This document shows, piece after piece, positions 35,408 to 44,113 of a DNA stretch of 64,000 nucleotides. Every line of letters begins with the position of its first letter. The first letter of the stretch is position 1. Where the stretch lies: positions 1 to 64,000 of the forward strand of contig VCJN01002824.1 in the NCBI GenBank assembly GCA_006384855.1. The letters are read 5' to 3'. The DNA is from Tetraselmis striata (Eukaryota; Chlorophyta; Chlorodendrophyceae; Chlorodendrales; Chlorodendraceae). Made by a program: the position numbers and the translations under genes. Under the pieces are notes generated by a model. It was not told the DNA's origin and did not search any database. It saw nothing but the letters and a program-made list of their open reading frames with translations.

Positions 35408-35940
35408 GTACCCCCACCAGGTGGGTAGGGCAGGTGATCATGATATGGATACCCTACCACCACGCGACCCTAGGGCAGAGAAACCCTAGGGCCTGCTAGG
35501 GTTCGGTCGAGCTCTACACGCGGCACTGCACCCTATGCGGTGGCGACTGCCGTCGCGTGAGGCTAGGGCCGCGTGAGGCCCTAGTGTGAAGGCTAGGGCC
35601 TCCGGGAGTCCGGGGGCCTAGCGTGTGCAAACACTCCCACGCGGGGGGGGGAACCTTCAACCACCTCCTTGTGGTATCTTAGGTTTTTGTGACGTCACAA
35701 CTCCCCTCGTTTAGGTTTCTTGCACATGCTAGGGCCCCGGAGGCCCTACCCTTCACGCTAGGGTTGACGCGGCCCTAGTCTCACGCGACGGCAGTTGCCA
35801 CCGCGTATGTAGGGTGCAATGCCGAGTGTAGGGCTCGACTGAACGCTAGCACACCCCAGGGGCTCTCTGACCTAGGGTCGCAGGGTGGTAAGGTCATCCC
35901 CATACCCTGACTATCTGCACTACCCACCTCGTGTGGGTAC
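35408..35940. mobile_element. Foldback (long-hairpin) element A
   Basis: Arms of about 235 nt are imperfect inverted repeats: 35408 starts GTACCCCCACCAGGTGGGTA and the right end, reverse-complemented, starts GTACCCACACGAGGTGGGTA. Later shared blocks include GACTGCCGTCGCGTGA and TAGGGCCTCCGG. A loop of about 60 nt contains CTTCAACCACCTCCTTGTGG and TGTGACGTCACAA. No ORF. Structure fits a foldback/MITE-type non-autonomous DNA element. Confidence 0.8.
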
Positions 35941-35943
35941 TAT

Positions 35944-36084
35944 ATATATTGCCCAAGAATGCTCCATCCATTGAGACGTCCCACTAGCAAGAATTCGGAT
36001 GAAACACCCGGCTTTGAGCCAAGAGACCATGGTTCACTTCCCCTAGTGCCACATGTCCAAGTGAAGCATTTTTGGGCAATATGT
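35944..36084. mobile_element. Small MITE-like element between the foldbacks
   Basis: About 140 bp with terminal inverted repeats of about 19 bp: left ATATTGCCCAAGAATGCT, right (reverse-complemented) ATATTGCCCAAAAATGCT. Inner CACTAG/CTAGTG words extend the pairing. Confidence 0.65.
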
Positions 36085-36087
36085 GTG

Positions 36088-36462
36088 GTACCCACACGAG
36101 GTGGGTAGGGCAGGTGGTCAGAGTATGAAGCACCCGCGACCTAGGGCAGAGAGAGCCTGGGGTGTGTTAGGGTTCGGTAAAACCTACACGCGGCATTGCA
36201 CCCTACGCGGTGACAGCTGCCGTTGCGTGAGACTACTACGGCCGCGTGAGGCCCTAGTGTGAAGACTAGGGCCTCCGGGGGCCAAGCGTGGGCAAAACCC
36301 CCACCACGAGGGGAGTTGTGACGTCAAAAAAACCCTAAGATACCATAAGGAGGTGGTTGAAGGTTCTCCCCCCTGTGTGGGAGTTTTTGCACACGCTACG
36401 GGCCCGGAGGCCCTAGCCTTCACGATAGGGCCTCATGTGGCCCTAGTTTCATGCGACGGCCC
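36088..36462. mobile_element. Foldback element B, inverted loop, right arm truncated
   Basis: Begins GTACCCACACGAGGTGGGTA like element A. The loop is the reverse complement of that in A (GGGGAGTTGTGACGTCA, GGAGGTGGTTGAAGGTT), so the whole element is in the opposite orientation. The right arm stops at about 36462 after GCGACGGCC, roughly 150 nt short of a full arm. Confidence 0.75.
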
Positions 36463-36508
36463 AACCCATAGATTGGCGTAAGCTCCGACATGGCGGCTAC
36501 CTGGCAGC

Positions 36509-36511
<3 letters not shown>

Positions 36512-36573
<62 letters not shown>
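36512..36573. repeat. (GT)n microsatellite, about 31 units
   Basis: Pure GT run ending in GTTTGTCGCC, 50 bp right of foldback element B. Confidence 0.98.
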
Positions 36574-36576
<3 letters not shown>

Positions 36577-38325
36577 TCGCCCGGCTCTGCATGTAACGGG
36601 ATTCCATGAGGTATAGAGTCCCGCCTCCCGGCGGCCAGCTACGTGCCGATCGCTGTGCGCTTTTTCCCATATGGAGGTATGCGCCGTGGGCGTACGGAGG
36701 GCGGGGCCAACACCGGGCCCCTAGTCGATGCCGTCCATGCCGTGCCGTGCCATGGCATGGCACCAGTACCGTTACGCCGATACACGTAGCGACTGATCAT
36801 TGAATTGAGTTATAATCATTGCATTGCATTGAGTTATAAGCTGGCCATGGACTGACCCCTGCAGATCTCACGTGTAATGAAATGTGATGTACTTTGCTGA
36901 TAGTGCTACCGATGTCTGATCTAAACGTGTTTATGGGGTTTCCTAACGGACTATAGCTGTCCTAGTGCGACCCGTACGGTCTCAGTGGTTTCAAGCGGTT
37001 ACCATGCATCGGGTTTTGGTACGGGCTGCCCCATCGCCCGCGAGCCCTGCGCTCCCGGCCGGGGAGCCACTTAGGACAGCCACCAGCAGCTCGTCTGCCA
37101 TCTTCCAGCTCGCTGCCTTCGGCAGCGCCCTCCCGTTTTCCGCCTCCGCCCTGCGGGCTCCTCCTCCGACATTCCCTCGCTCCCCTTCCGCTGAACCTTC
37201 CTAGCCATAAAATGGCGCTTTTCCGTGTAAAACAGCCTCCAGTGAATCTTTTTTGGCAAAACCAGACTCGAATGCATGATTGAAATGCGGGAATTGTCCT
37301 AGCCAAAAACAAAAACCAAAAACAATGCAGCGGAATGCAAAGCAATAATATAGACGGGGTTTGGCAGGTGGAAAAATCGGCTGCCGTGGATTCCTCAGGA
37401 CGAGTTTTACAAGGATTATGTCGAAGCATGGCCAGAATCTTCATGTGCGGGATGTGTACGTTGCAGTACGTTATGGTACGTGAAGATACGTGAAGGTACA
37501 TAGCGGCACGTTATAGTACGCTGTCTGACGTGTCCCTTATAGAATCAATCCGCCGGCAAATAAATGTGCGGAGTCATCGCAACCTGGGTGTATCATACAT
37601 ATATCTATTTCAGTCACTCAGCAATATTGATTCGGGGCGATTCATTCGCAGCCGCCGTCCTACAGGTAGCGCGCCTAGGAAGAAACTAATCATGGACGAT
37701 GGGCAATCTATAATATATAAAACACGAATTTTTCGTCGGGGAATAAATGTTCACAGTTGAGTGTGCTGGTTTTGCCAAAAAAGTCACGCAGTAGATTGTT
37801 ATACATGGACAAGAACGGAAATTTTACCGAAACCGAACAAGAGCCAAAAACGAACCCACGAGAGGCTCAGTGAAAGCGTGGAAGGAATACGAAGGCAGGG
37901 GGGGCGCTGTGTGGAACATAGCAAGATGGCAAGCTCAACTCTTATACGGCTGCTTTTATTTCCGCTCGTGTTGCACACGAAGGCGCACAACGACGGGTGA
38001 ACTAGTAAATGTACGGCTCAAGACACACATGCAGCTAGAAAGCGGTTAGGGAAGGACGAAACCCCATAGACTAGTTTAGATAATTTAGATCAAAGATGGG
38101 TTTGGTTTTGCCAGGGATGAGCGAACGGCGAGAGCGGCAGATTGACGAAGCACAAATCGCGCTTGGTCACGTAGGAAGTGCCGGGAGGTAGGGCCACAAC
38201 TGCAAAGTTTTGTTGAACTTGGAAGTGGCGAAGGGGCGCGCGATGTGGCCGAAGCAGATAAGAGCGCCAGGTGAAGGGAGGACATTAGAGTCGACATAGA
38301 ACATTCGTTCACATAAAGTGTTATG
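36574..38325. other. Intergenic with an inverted repeat pair
   Basis: No gene is supported. 37224-37280 and 37757-37800 are inverted copies sharing CTTTTTTGGCAAAACCAG or its complement, and could be ends of a small element of about 570 bp. Frames near 38085-38333 on the minus strand continue the coding-like texture of the recombinase remnant but are broken. Confidence 0.4.
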
Positions 38326-38660
38326 TTATTCACTTGTGAAAGTTGCCTTTTTTTGAGCCATTTTGCACGAAATTCTCAAAACGCATGTTTTGGAGACACA
38401 ATTGCACAAAATCCCCTTGTTTGCACTCAATTTACTGTTTGCCCGCGCAAAACGTGCAAGATTGGGCATGCGCAGAAAAACGTCCAAGATGACGGAGTTT
38501 CGCGTCCAACCGTCCATGTAGCGGATGTGGGACAGTGGGACACTGATGGCGTTGGCGGCGGCGGAGGTCGCACACTTACCAATAAGGCGGTACGAACTCC
38601 AAGCGGTGCCGGCAAGGGGGCGGCGATGACGAGAAGAACGGCCATAGAAATCTTGTCAGA
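38326..38660 (-). pseudogene. Tyrosine recombinase C-terminal remnant
   Basis: The minus-strand frame through 38640-38461 reads SYRLIGKCATSAAANAISV, then PLSHIRYMDGWTRNSVILDV. This matches the C-terminal catalytic region of tyrosine recombinases from DIRS/Ngaro/Crypton-type elements: Arg of the R-x-x-G-A-A-T-A-A-A helix, then IRxMGGW with the His/Trp position, then the residues leading to the Tyr. The catalytic Tyr is not visible, and the frame upstream of 38660 breaks (pieces in two other frames up to about 38850). Probably a decayed fragment of a tyrosine-recombinase retroelement or DNA transposon. Confidence 0.5.
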
Positions 38661-38850
38661 CATGGTAGCGGAAGTTTTCGAGGCGGAATGCTTGGCATTG
38701 GTGAAAGTCCAAAAGATTCGGCCAAGGAAACATGGAACGGGGGGACGGACTGGACGTTATCGATGAAGTGCCGAAGAAGACGGGCAACGTGGGGGTAAAC
38801 TGCCACAGGGAGGGGCAGCACTCGTCGAAACGGGGTCCGCTTAACTGCAC

Positions 38851-41020
38851 TTATACGGTACTTGAACTGGATCCGTCATGTACTTACATTGGACTCGCAC
38901 TGATATTTACGGTATAGCTGTATCTTCTCCGCCTAATACCCGTTTACTGCCGGTTATTGGCGATTATTGGCAATTTCTTAACTCATCATCTAGGGGAGCT
39001 GCTCATCGGAGCGGTACCTGTCCGCGGACTGTACGTCCCGAGGCCACTCGAAGCGTAAAAGTTTCCACGCGCAGACGGGCGCGCACGCTAATATCATTTT
39101 TGCATAGTGCGCGCCTACCTGCACGTGAGGTCATCACGAGACGACACTGAGTGGCGGCCGATAAGATATGCTCGAGCTACATGTAGATAGGTAGAGCTAT
39201 GCCGCAGCATCCGTCATATCCGCGTGCGCGTGAAGAACGGGACAGCCAGGCCCTTCCGGGTCGGCTAGGGTTAAAGCTAGGGTTCCATACCCGGTTGAGA
39301 CCACAGGCAGGGCACCTGATTGGTTAGGGTTCCATACCCTGGCCATAGCCCTGAGCGAGGCGCAAGGAGACATACATACCGGAGATCAGAGACCCGCCCA
39401 AGCACACCTCGGCGGGACTGCTAAGGGAACTCAGATAGTACCTCTAATCGGGACCTCTAACAGGGACCCCTAAGGTAGACTACCTGCAGAAGACGAAGTA
39501 CTGCACTGCTGCTGGTACAAGGCGCAAGACTCACTGTAGCCGCGGCCAAGTAGTAGTATAGGACTTAATGAGTACAATTAGACAAGGGCAGTGCGTAATG
39601 CGTCTGGCGCGCGGTGCGCGCACGGCGCGCGTGCTATTAGCACTTAGCGTGACGTGCGGCCGCCTTGCCATGGCCGCGATCGCGTGCTTATAGAGGGCCG
39701 CCGACTTCTGGCGCTCCCTCTTCCCCCTTGTCTTGCCTGTGTGTGCCTGTGTTTGCCTATGACAGGCATAGGCAAGAGCTTGTGTACGGGGCGGAGACGG
39801 TGTAAGAGACGGAGATCGGCTTGAGGAACGAGGGCCAAAGGTAATCACGGTAGCCTGCGTGCTTGTCGTACGGTCGCACGCGTGCCGCTCGCTGCATCGT
39901 GCGCGCGTGCTGCTGGTGGTGCTGGGTTGTCACCATTCGACCCGGTACCGACGTAAAGTACTGTAGGAACGATTGATAGCCGCGACTAGCACTGCATAAA
40001 GTACTGCACGGCGTGGCCGTGACCTGTGGTGAGAGGCTTCATTGCCACTGGCATTCACCCCCCTGAGTACGGGCAAGACCATCAACGCTGGTCTAAACTA
40101 AAGCCCTATAGGCGTCTGATAGGTGCATGTAGTGACTTAGGTTCGCGTTCAGACAAGGGGGAAGAGCTCTCGTGGGTGAGAGTGAGTGCTAGAGGTGAGG
40201 AAAGGTCTAAGGGGTGTTGGAGACAAACCTATATGGGAACTGCTCGTAAGAGTACATAAGACTCGAAGGGTGAGGGGACAAAACCCACTAGAGGGTGGGC
40301 CAGGAAGGCCCTCGGACTAGTGAGGTGACGAGGTGTGGAGTGGTTCGAGTTTCCTTTTGGGTTTGGTGACGAGCGAGAGGCAAAGGGTTTGCCACCTCTG
40401 GGGACACTTTGTGTTTGTGCCTGAGCGAGCCGTGAACAACGGGGCATTGAGTGGGCGAAGGGCACTAACGCCAAGCTAAGTGTGTTGCTGAGTGGCTCTT
40501 TCACCCAGCGCGGCCTCTGAGTGAGAGCCACGGCGTGCCGACGCTCTTTCACCATCCCGCGGGAGGTGAGAGAGCGGCGTGTTCCTTTGGGTACCAATTG
40601 GCCTGCTCCGGTTCTTTTGGCCTGCTCCGGTTCTTTTGGCCTGCTCCAGTTCAACGACCTGCTCCAGTTCAACGGTTCAACGACGACAGGTGGTAGGAGG
40701 GAGGCAGGGCGTGAGCCCGGGAGTGGGAGGGCGCCGGCTTCACAGTCGTGTGTCAGTGCCGGAGTGCACTTGGAGGGAGCGGCATCGCCGCCTGAGGGCC
40801 CCGGCGCGGGTGACGGCTGGCGGGTGCGTGGCTCAGCTCGGTGCCAACGTCTTCGTGGCGGTGGTGTGGATCTGAGGTTCATCGGCACTGAGTTATACCG
40901 GAGGTTGGAACTGTTCGGGTATCGGCTTGAGACGGGTGTGCGCCAACACCGGCGAGGCGACGCGGCAGCGGCCCTCAGATTTCTGAGGCCGCGTGGACGC
41001 AGCCCCACTTCTGAGCTTGA
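38851..41020. other. Region between recombinase remnant and gag
   Basis: No coding frame is supported. A 391-codon open frame on the minus strand (40229-41404) is Pro/Ser/Arg-rich, lacks motifs and overlaps gag antisense. If the gag-DNMT element has a 5' terminal repeat it should lie here, but I found no direct repeat of it downstream of 45288. A TGGTGAGAGGCTTC word near 40026 could be a primer-binding site; unproven. Confidence 0.4.
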
Positions 41021-42802
41021 GGGCCCCGGCGTGGGCGACAGCCAGTGGACGCGCTGGAAAGCGCAGAGGGCGGCTTTGCCCTGGGCGACCTGTGGGCAGC
41101 ACTGGACGAGCTGGAGGAAGACCAGCTGATCGAGGAGGTCGTGGAGGGGCTGCTGAACGACGTAGACGCATCCAACCAGGAGGGTGAGGAGTGCGATCAC
41201 GAGAACGCGTACGCATACAGCAGCAGCGAAGCAGAGGACGGCGGAGACGACGAGGACGAGCTCTACTTTTCCCCGCTGCCAACACGCAACCCTAGGCGAG
41301 ACACTTTGTACGGACACGCGTACTTTGTGGACGACGCAATGAGCGACGATGAGATGGAGCCGCGGAGGGGCAAGGGCTCCAGCGGGAGGTTGTGGGCGGG
41401 TCACGAGAAGGCGACCTCAGAGCACACGTTTGAGACGTGGAAGAGCTCTACGGACTGTGCCATGGAGAAGGAGCGACAACATGCATTTGACCGCAACAGA
41501 CCGTTCAACGAGATCCACGAGGTTCACGTGCTGCGGAGCCGCATTCAGCCAAAGTACTTGGAGTCGCTAGAGACTACACTCATCAGCCGGGGCATCAAGT
41601 ACGAGGACTCGAGGATCGTACGGAGGCTGGAAGGCGCAGAACGGCTCGACTACTACCCCCGGTTGTTGGACGGCATGTGGGAGGAGCTCGTCAACATCAC
41701 CAAGCAGATCGAGCTGCATTCGGAGCGATACAGCAAGTGCCATCGCTCGCATGGTGAGACTGTGCGCGATTTCCGCAATTTGTTGCTAACGCACACCAGG
41801 GTCAAGAACCTGGTCACCGAGGAGACGACTCGCATTGTGGAGATATCGCGCGTCAACGTGGAGTTCATCGAGCGGGCCTGGGGCAAGACGCGTTTCAGCC
41901 CCCGCATCAACTTCGCACAACAACAACTCGTGGACTACACGATGGACACCCAGGTGGACAGGACCTGGGAGATGGCCGAGTGGCTCGACAAGCAGGAGCG
42001 CGGCAGCATTCACATGCGCGCTCACTCGCGCGTCCAGAGCGGAGGCGGCAGGCGGGGTTTTGACCACGAGGAGCACAACAGCCGCGGTGGCGGTCGCGGC
42101 AGCAACAGCCGTGGTCGTGGAGGCAGCCACGGAGAGGGTGGCAACTACCATCGACGTGGAGGTGGAGGAGGTGATCGTGGAGGCGGGCGCACGGAGAGGA
42201 GCGCTTACGCCCGTGATGGAGATGATGGTGGGCGAGGCAGCCACGTCAATGAGGCAGGTTGCTATGGTTGTGGGTCGAAAGATCACTACAAGAGCGACTG
42301 CCCTCTGTGGAGCAAGACGTGCTCTGAGTGTGGCAAGAAGGGCCACATTGCCAAGCGGTGCTGGAAGGCCAACTTTGATCTCCGTCCGGAGACCGCCATG
42401 GCAGCAACCAATCCTAGGGAGCACATCAGAGTGCGCGAGGAGCCCAAGAAGCCGGACCGCAAGTCGTGCATGATGTGTGGCAAGGATGCGGGCCATACAA
42501 CTGAGGAGTGCGGGAAGCTGCGCAAGTTCGTTGCGAACCTGCAGGCGACAGACGGCCACGAGCCCAAGCACCCGCCGCTCAACGGCTATGCTCAAGTCGT
42601 CGGCAGCGAGGAGGGCGAGGTGGTGGGGCTGGCAGCAGCCAGCCAGTTGCGCCCACAGCGTAAGAGCACGGAGGCTCAACGCCATGGCGTCAACACGGTG
42701 CGCATGGAGGACGGGGAGCGTGAGGCCAGGCAGCGGAGGCTGCCTCGCGGCTTCACCACCCCATCGATGGAGATGGCGCAGCAAATGCACAGCCGTACAT
42801 AG
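41021..42802 (+). CDS. gag: Gag polyprotein with RGG region and three CCHC-type knuckles
   Basis: Open from 41021 (stop at 41018) to TAG at 42800; the first in-frame ATG is near 41339, so translation may begin there, at a GTG such as 41045, or via an upstream splice. After an acidic head (SSSEAEDGGDDEDELYF), 41400-42030 is an all-helical capsid-like region (RIQPKYLESLETTLISRGIK, FAQQQLVDYTMDTQVDRTWE). 42040-42240 is RGG-rich (RGGGRGSNSRGRGG). Then come CYGCGSKDHYKSDC and CSECGKKGHIAKRC, both perfect CX2CX4HX4C knuckles, and a third, CMMCGKDAGHTTEEC, with one extra residue (CX2CX5HX4C). This is a nucleocapsid layout. About 590 residues at most. Confidence 0.8.
   Translation, partial: GPRRGRQPVDALESAEGGFALGDLWAALDELEEDQLIEEVVEGLLNDVDASNQEGEECDHENAYAYSSSEAEDGGDDEDELYFSPLPTRNPRRDTLYGHAYFVDDAMSDDEMEPRRGKGSSGRLWAGHEKATSEHTFETWKSSTDCAMEKERQHAFDRNRPFNEIHEVHVLRSRIQPKYLESLETTLISRGIKYEDSRIVRRLEGAERLDYYPRLLDGMWEELVNITKQIELHSERYSKCHRSHGETVRDFRNLLLTHTRVKNLVTEETTRIVEISRVNVEFIERAWGKTRFSPRINFAQQQLVDYTMDTQVDRTWEMAEWLDKQERGSIHMRAHSRVQSGGGRRGFDHEEHNSRGGGRGSNSRGRGGSHGEGGNYHRRGGGGGDRGGGRTERSAYARDGDDGGRGSHVNEAGCYGCGSKDHYKSDCPLWSKTCSECGKKGHIAKRCWKANFDLRPETAMAATNPREHIRVREEPKKPDRKSCMMCGKDAGHTTEECGKLRKFVANLQATDGHEPKHPPLNGYAQVVGSEEGEVVGLAAASQLRPQRKSTEAQRHGVNTVRMEDGEREARQRRLPRGFTTPSMEMAQQMHSRT
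42800..42802 (+). promoter_or_regulatory. Lone in-frame amber codon between gag and pro
   Basis: ACA TAG CTG ACG: the frame is open for 1779 nt before and 1308 nt after this single TAG. A C follows the stop, a context tolerant of readthrough in some viruses and elements. It may be a programmed readthrough site or a single inactivating mutation. Confidence 0.4.
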
Positions 42803-44113
42803 CTGACGGCGAAGCTCACCAGCGCAGCTCAGAGCGTCACGGTGCCTGTGTCACTGGCCAACGGCGGTGGACAGCCGCGCATGCCAATGATGGAGATCGC
42901 CAAGCGGCTGGTCAAGCACGAGCCCGTGGAGGATGGCTGGGAGAAGCATGCTGTCATGCGTGCTCTGGAGAGCAAGCGAGTCTCCATCAGCTTGATGGAG
43001 GCTTACCAGCTCGAGCGCAGCGGCGGCGGGATGATGGAGAGCGTCATGGCAACAGCATGGGGCGGCGGTGCCCTGAGTACCGAGCCGATCAGCAGCCACG
43101 CTCACTCAGCCAGGACCTCGAGCGGGGAGCGCGCCTTCGAGGCAGCGCTGATGATGGTGGAGGAGGTCGCTGACCAACAAAGCGGCGGCAAGTCTACCGC
43201 GGAGGAGAAGACCGCTGGCGGAGAGACTGAGACTGAACGGTCTTTTGCCATTTACCGGCCAGGTCAACTCGCGAGACAACGCGAGGAGGAGGAAGATCGC
43301 AAGCGTGCAAATGCGCAGCGCAATGCCAGCACGGCGGTTGAGGAGGCATCAGTATGTCGCCGCAGCGGCAAGTGGGAAACCGCCACTGACTATCGACGCA
43401 GTGCTACTGAGGCAGACATCAGGGAGCAAGCACTACGGCTGCCTAAAGGGTCTGAGACCCGACGCTGCCTGGAGCAGCAGGCGGAAGTCGCCAACAAGGG
43501 CATTTTTGCCCTTCAGCCCACGGGGGCTGAGGCGAAGGAGCAGCCGGAGACGGCTCGGCTTGACACCATCACGTGCGAGTTGCACGCCAACAATACCCTG
43601 CTGCAGTGCGAGACCATTTCCGACGGCGGCAGCAGCCACACCCGCATGAACGCATCAGCGATGGAACCAAGCGCGGCGGAGGCCGTGGTGAAGGGCGCTG
43701 GCGGGTGGGTAGACGTCGACATGGTGGTGGTGCTCGCCAATGGCAAGCGCTCATGCGAGCAGCAACGACGATTGCGGGATGGCGTGGTCTTCACGCTTCG
43801 GGACCCCGTCACCTCAATCATGGCAGCTCATCACGCACCGCGCGTGTACGAGAATGGAGGCGAGGCACCGGGCTTGCTGCTCGGTGGACCCACCATCACA
43901 GCCCTCGGGCTGCGACCGGACCCGGCGACCATAATCTGCACTTTCCGCGCACCCAACCGACCAGCCGGCAGAGTGCCACTGCTCAGTCAAACGGCGTGGG
44001 AGCGGCGGGTCCGCGAGCACCAACCTGTGGTGCGCGTGGAGAGAGCGAGCTACTGCCATGGGGTGGAGCTCGGCGATGATGAGATGGGGGAGGAGAGTGA
44101 AGGGGGGCAGTGA
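42803..44113 (+). CDS. Retropepsin-like region downstream of gag
   Basis: Same frame as gag, 436 codons to TGA at 44111; the first ATG inside the segment is near 42881. The first 260 residues are charged and helical (RQREEEEDRKRANAQRNAST). The C-terminal part is aspartic-protease-like: CETISDGGSSHTRMNASAM gives a DGGSS in place of the usual D-S/T-G-A/S, preceded by a beta strand, and GLLLGGPTITALGL resembles the second hydrophobic-G motif. Only one catalytic Asp per chain is expected, as retropepsins dimerise. The third position of the DTG triad is Gly as expected, but the middle one is Gly too, so activity is doubtful. No polymerase follows. Confidence 0.5.
   Translation: MTAKLTSAAQSVTVPVSLANGGGQPRMPMMEIAKRLVKHEPVEDGWEKHAVMRALESKRVSISLMEAYQLERSGGGMMESVMATAWGGGALSTEPISSHAHSARTSSGERAFEAALMMVEEVADQQSGGKSTAEEKTAGGETETERSFAIYRPGQLARQREEEEDRKRANAQRNASTAVEEASVCRRSGKWETATDYRRSATEADIREQALRLPKGSETRRCLEQQAEVANKGIFALQPTGAEAKEQPETARLDTITCELHANNTLLQCETISDGGSSHTRMNASAMEPSAAEAVVKGAGGWVDVDMVVVLANGKRSCEQQRRLRDGVVFTLRDPVTSIMAAHHAPRVYENGGEAPGLLLGGPTITALGLRPDPATIICTFRAPNRPAGRVPLLSQTAWERRVREHQPVVRVERASYCHGVELGDDEMGEESEGGQ

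Noticed and set aside
35970-36060. tRNA-like sequence inside the small MITE (GAGACCATGGTTCACTTCCCC)
   Set aside because: T-arm and anticodon arm do not pair properly in either orientation; the terminal inverted repeats explain the structure better.
40229-41404. 391-codon minus-strand open frame
   Set aside because: Antisense to gag and its leader, low-complexity Pro/Ser/Arg, no motif; a shadow of GC-rich coding DNA.
41786-42790. 334-codon minus-strand open frame
   Set aside because: Exact antisense of the gag RGG and zinc-knuckle region.
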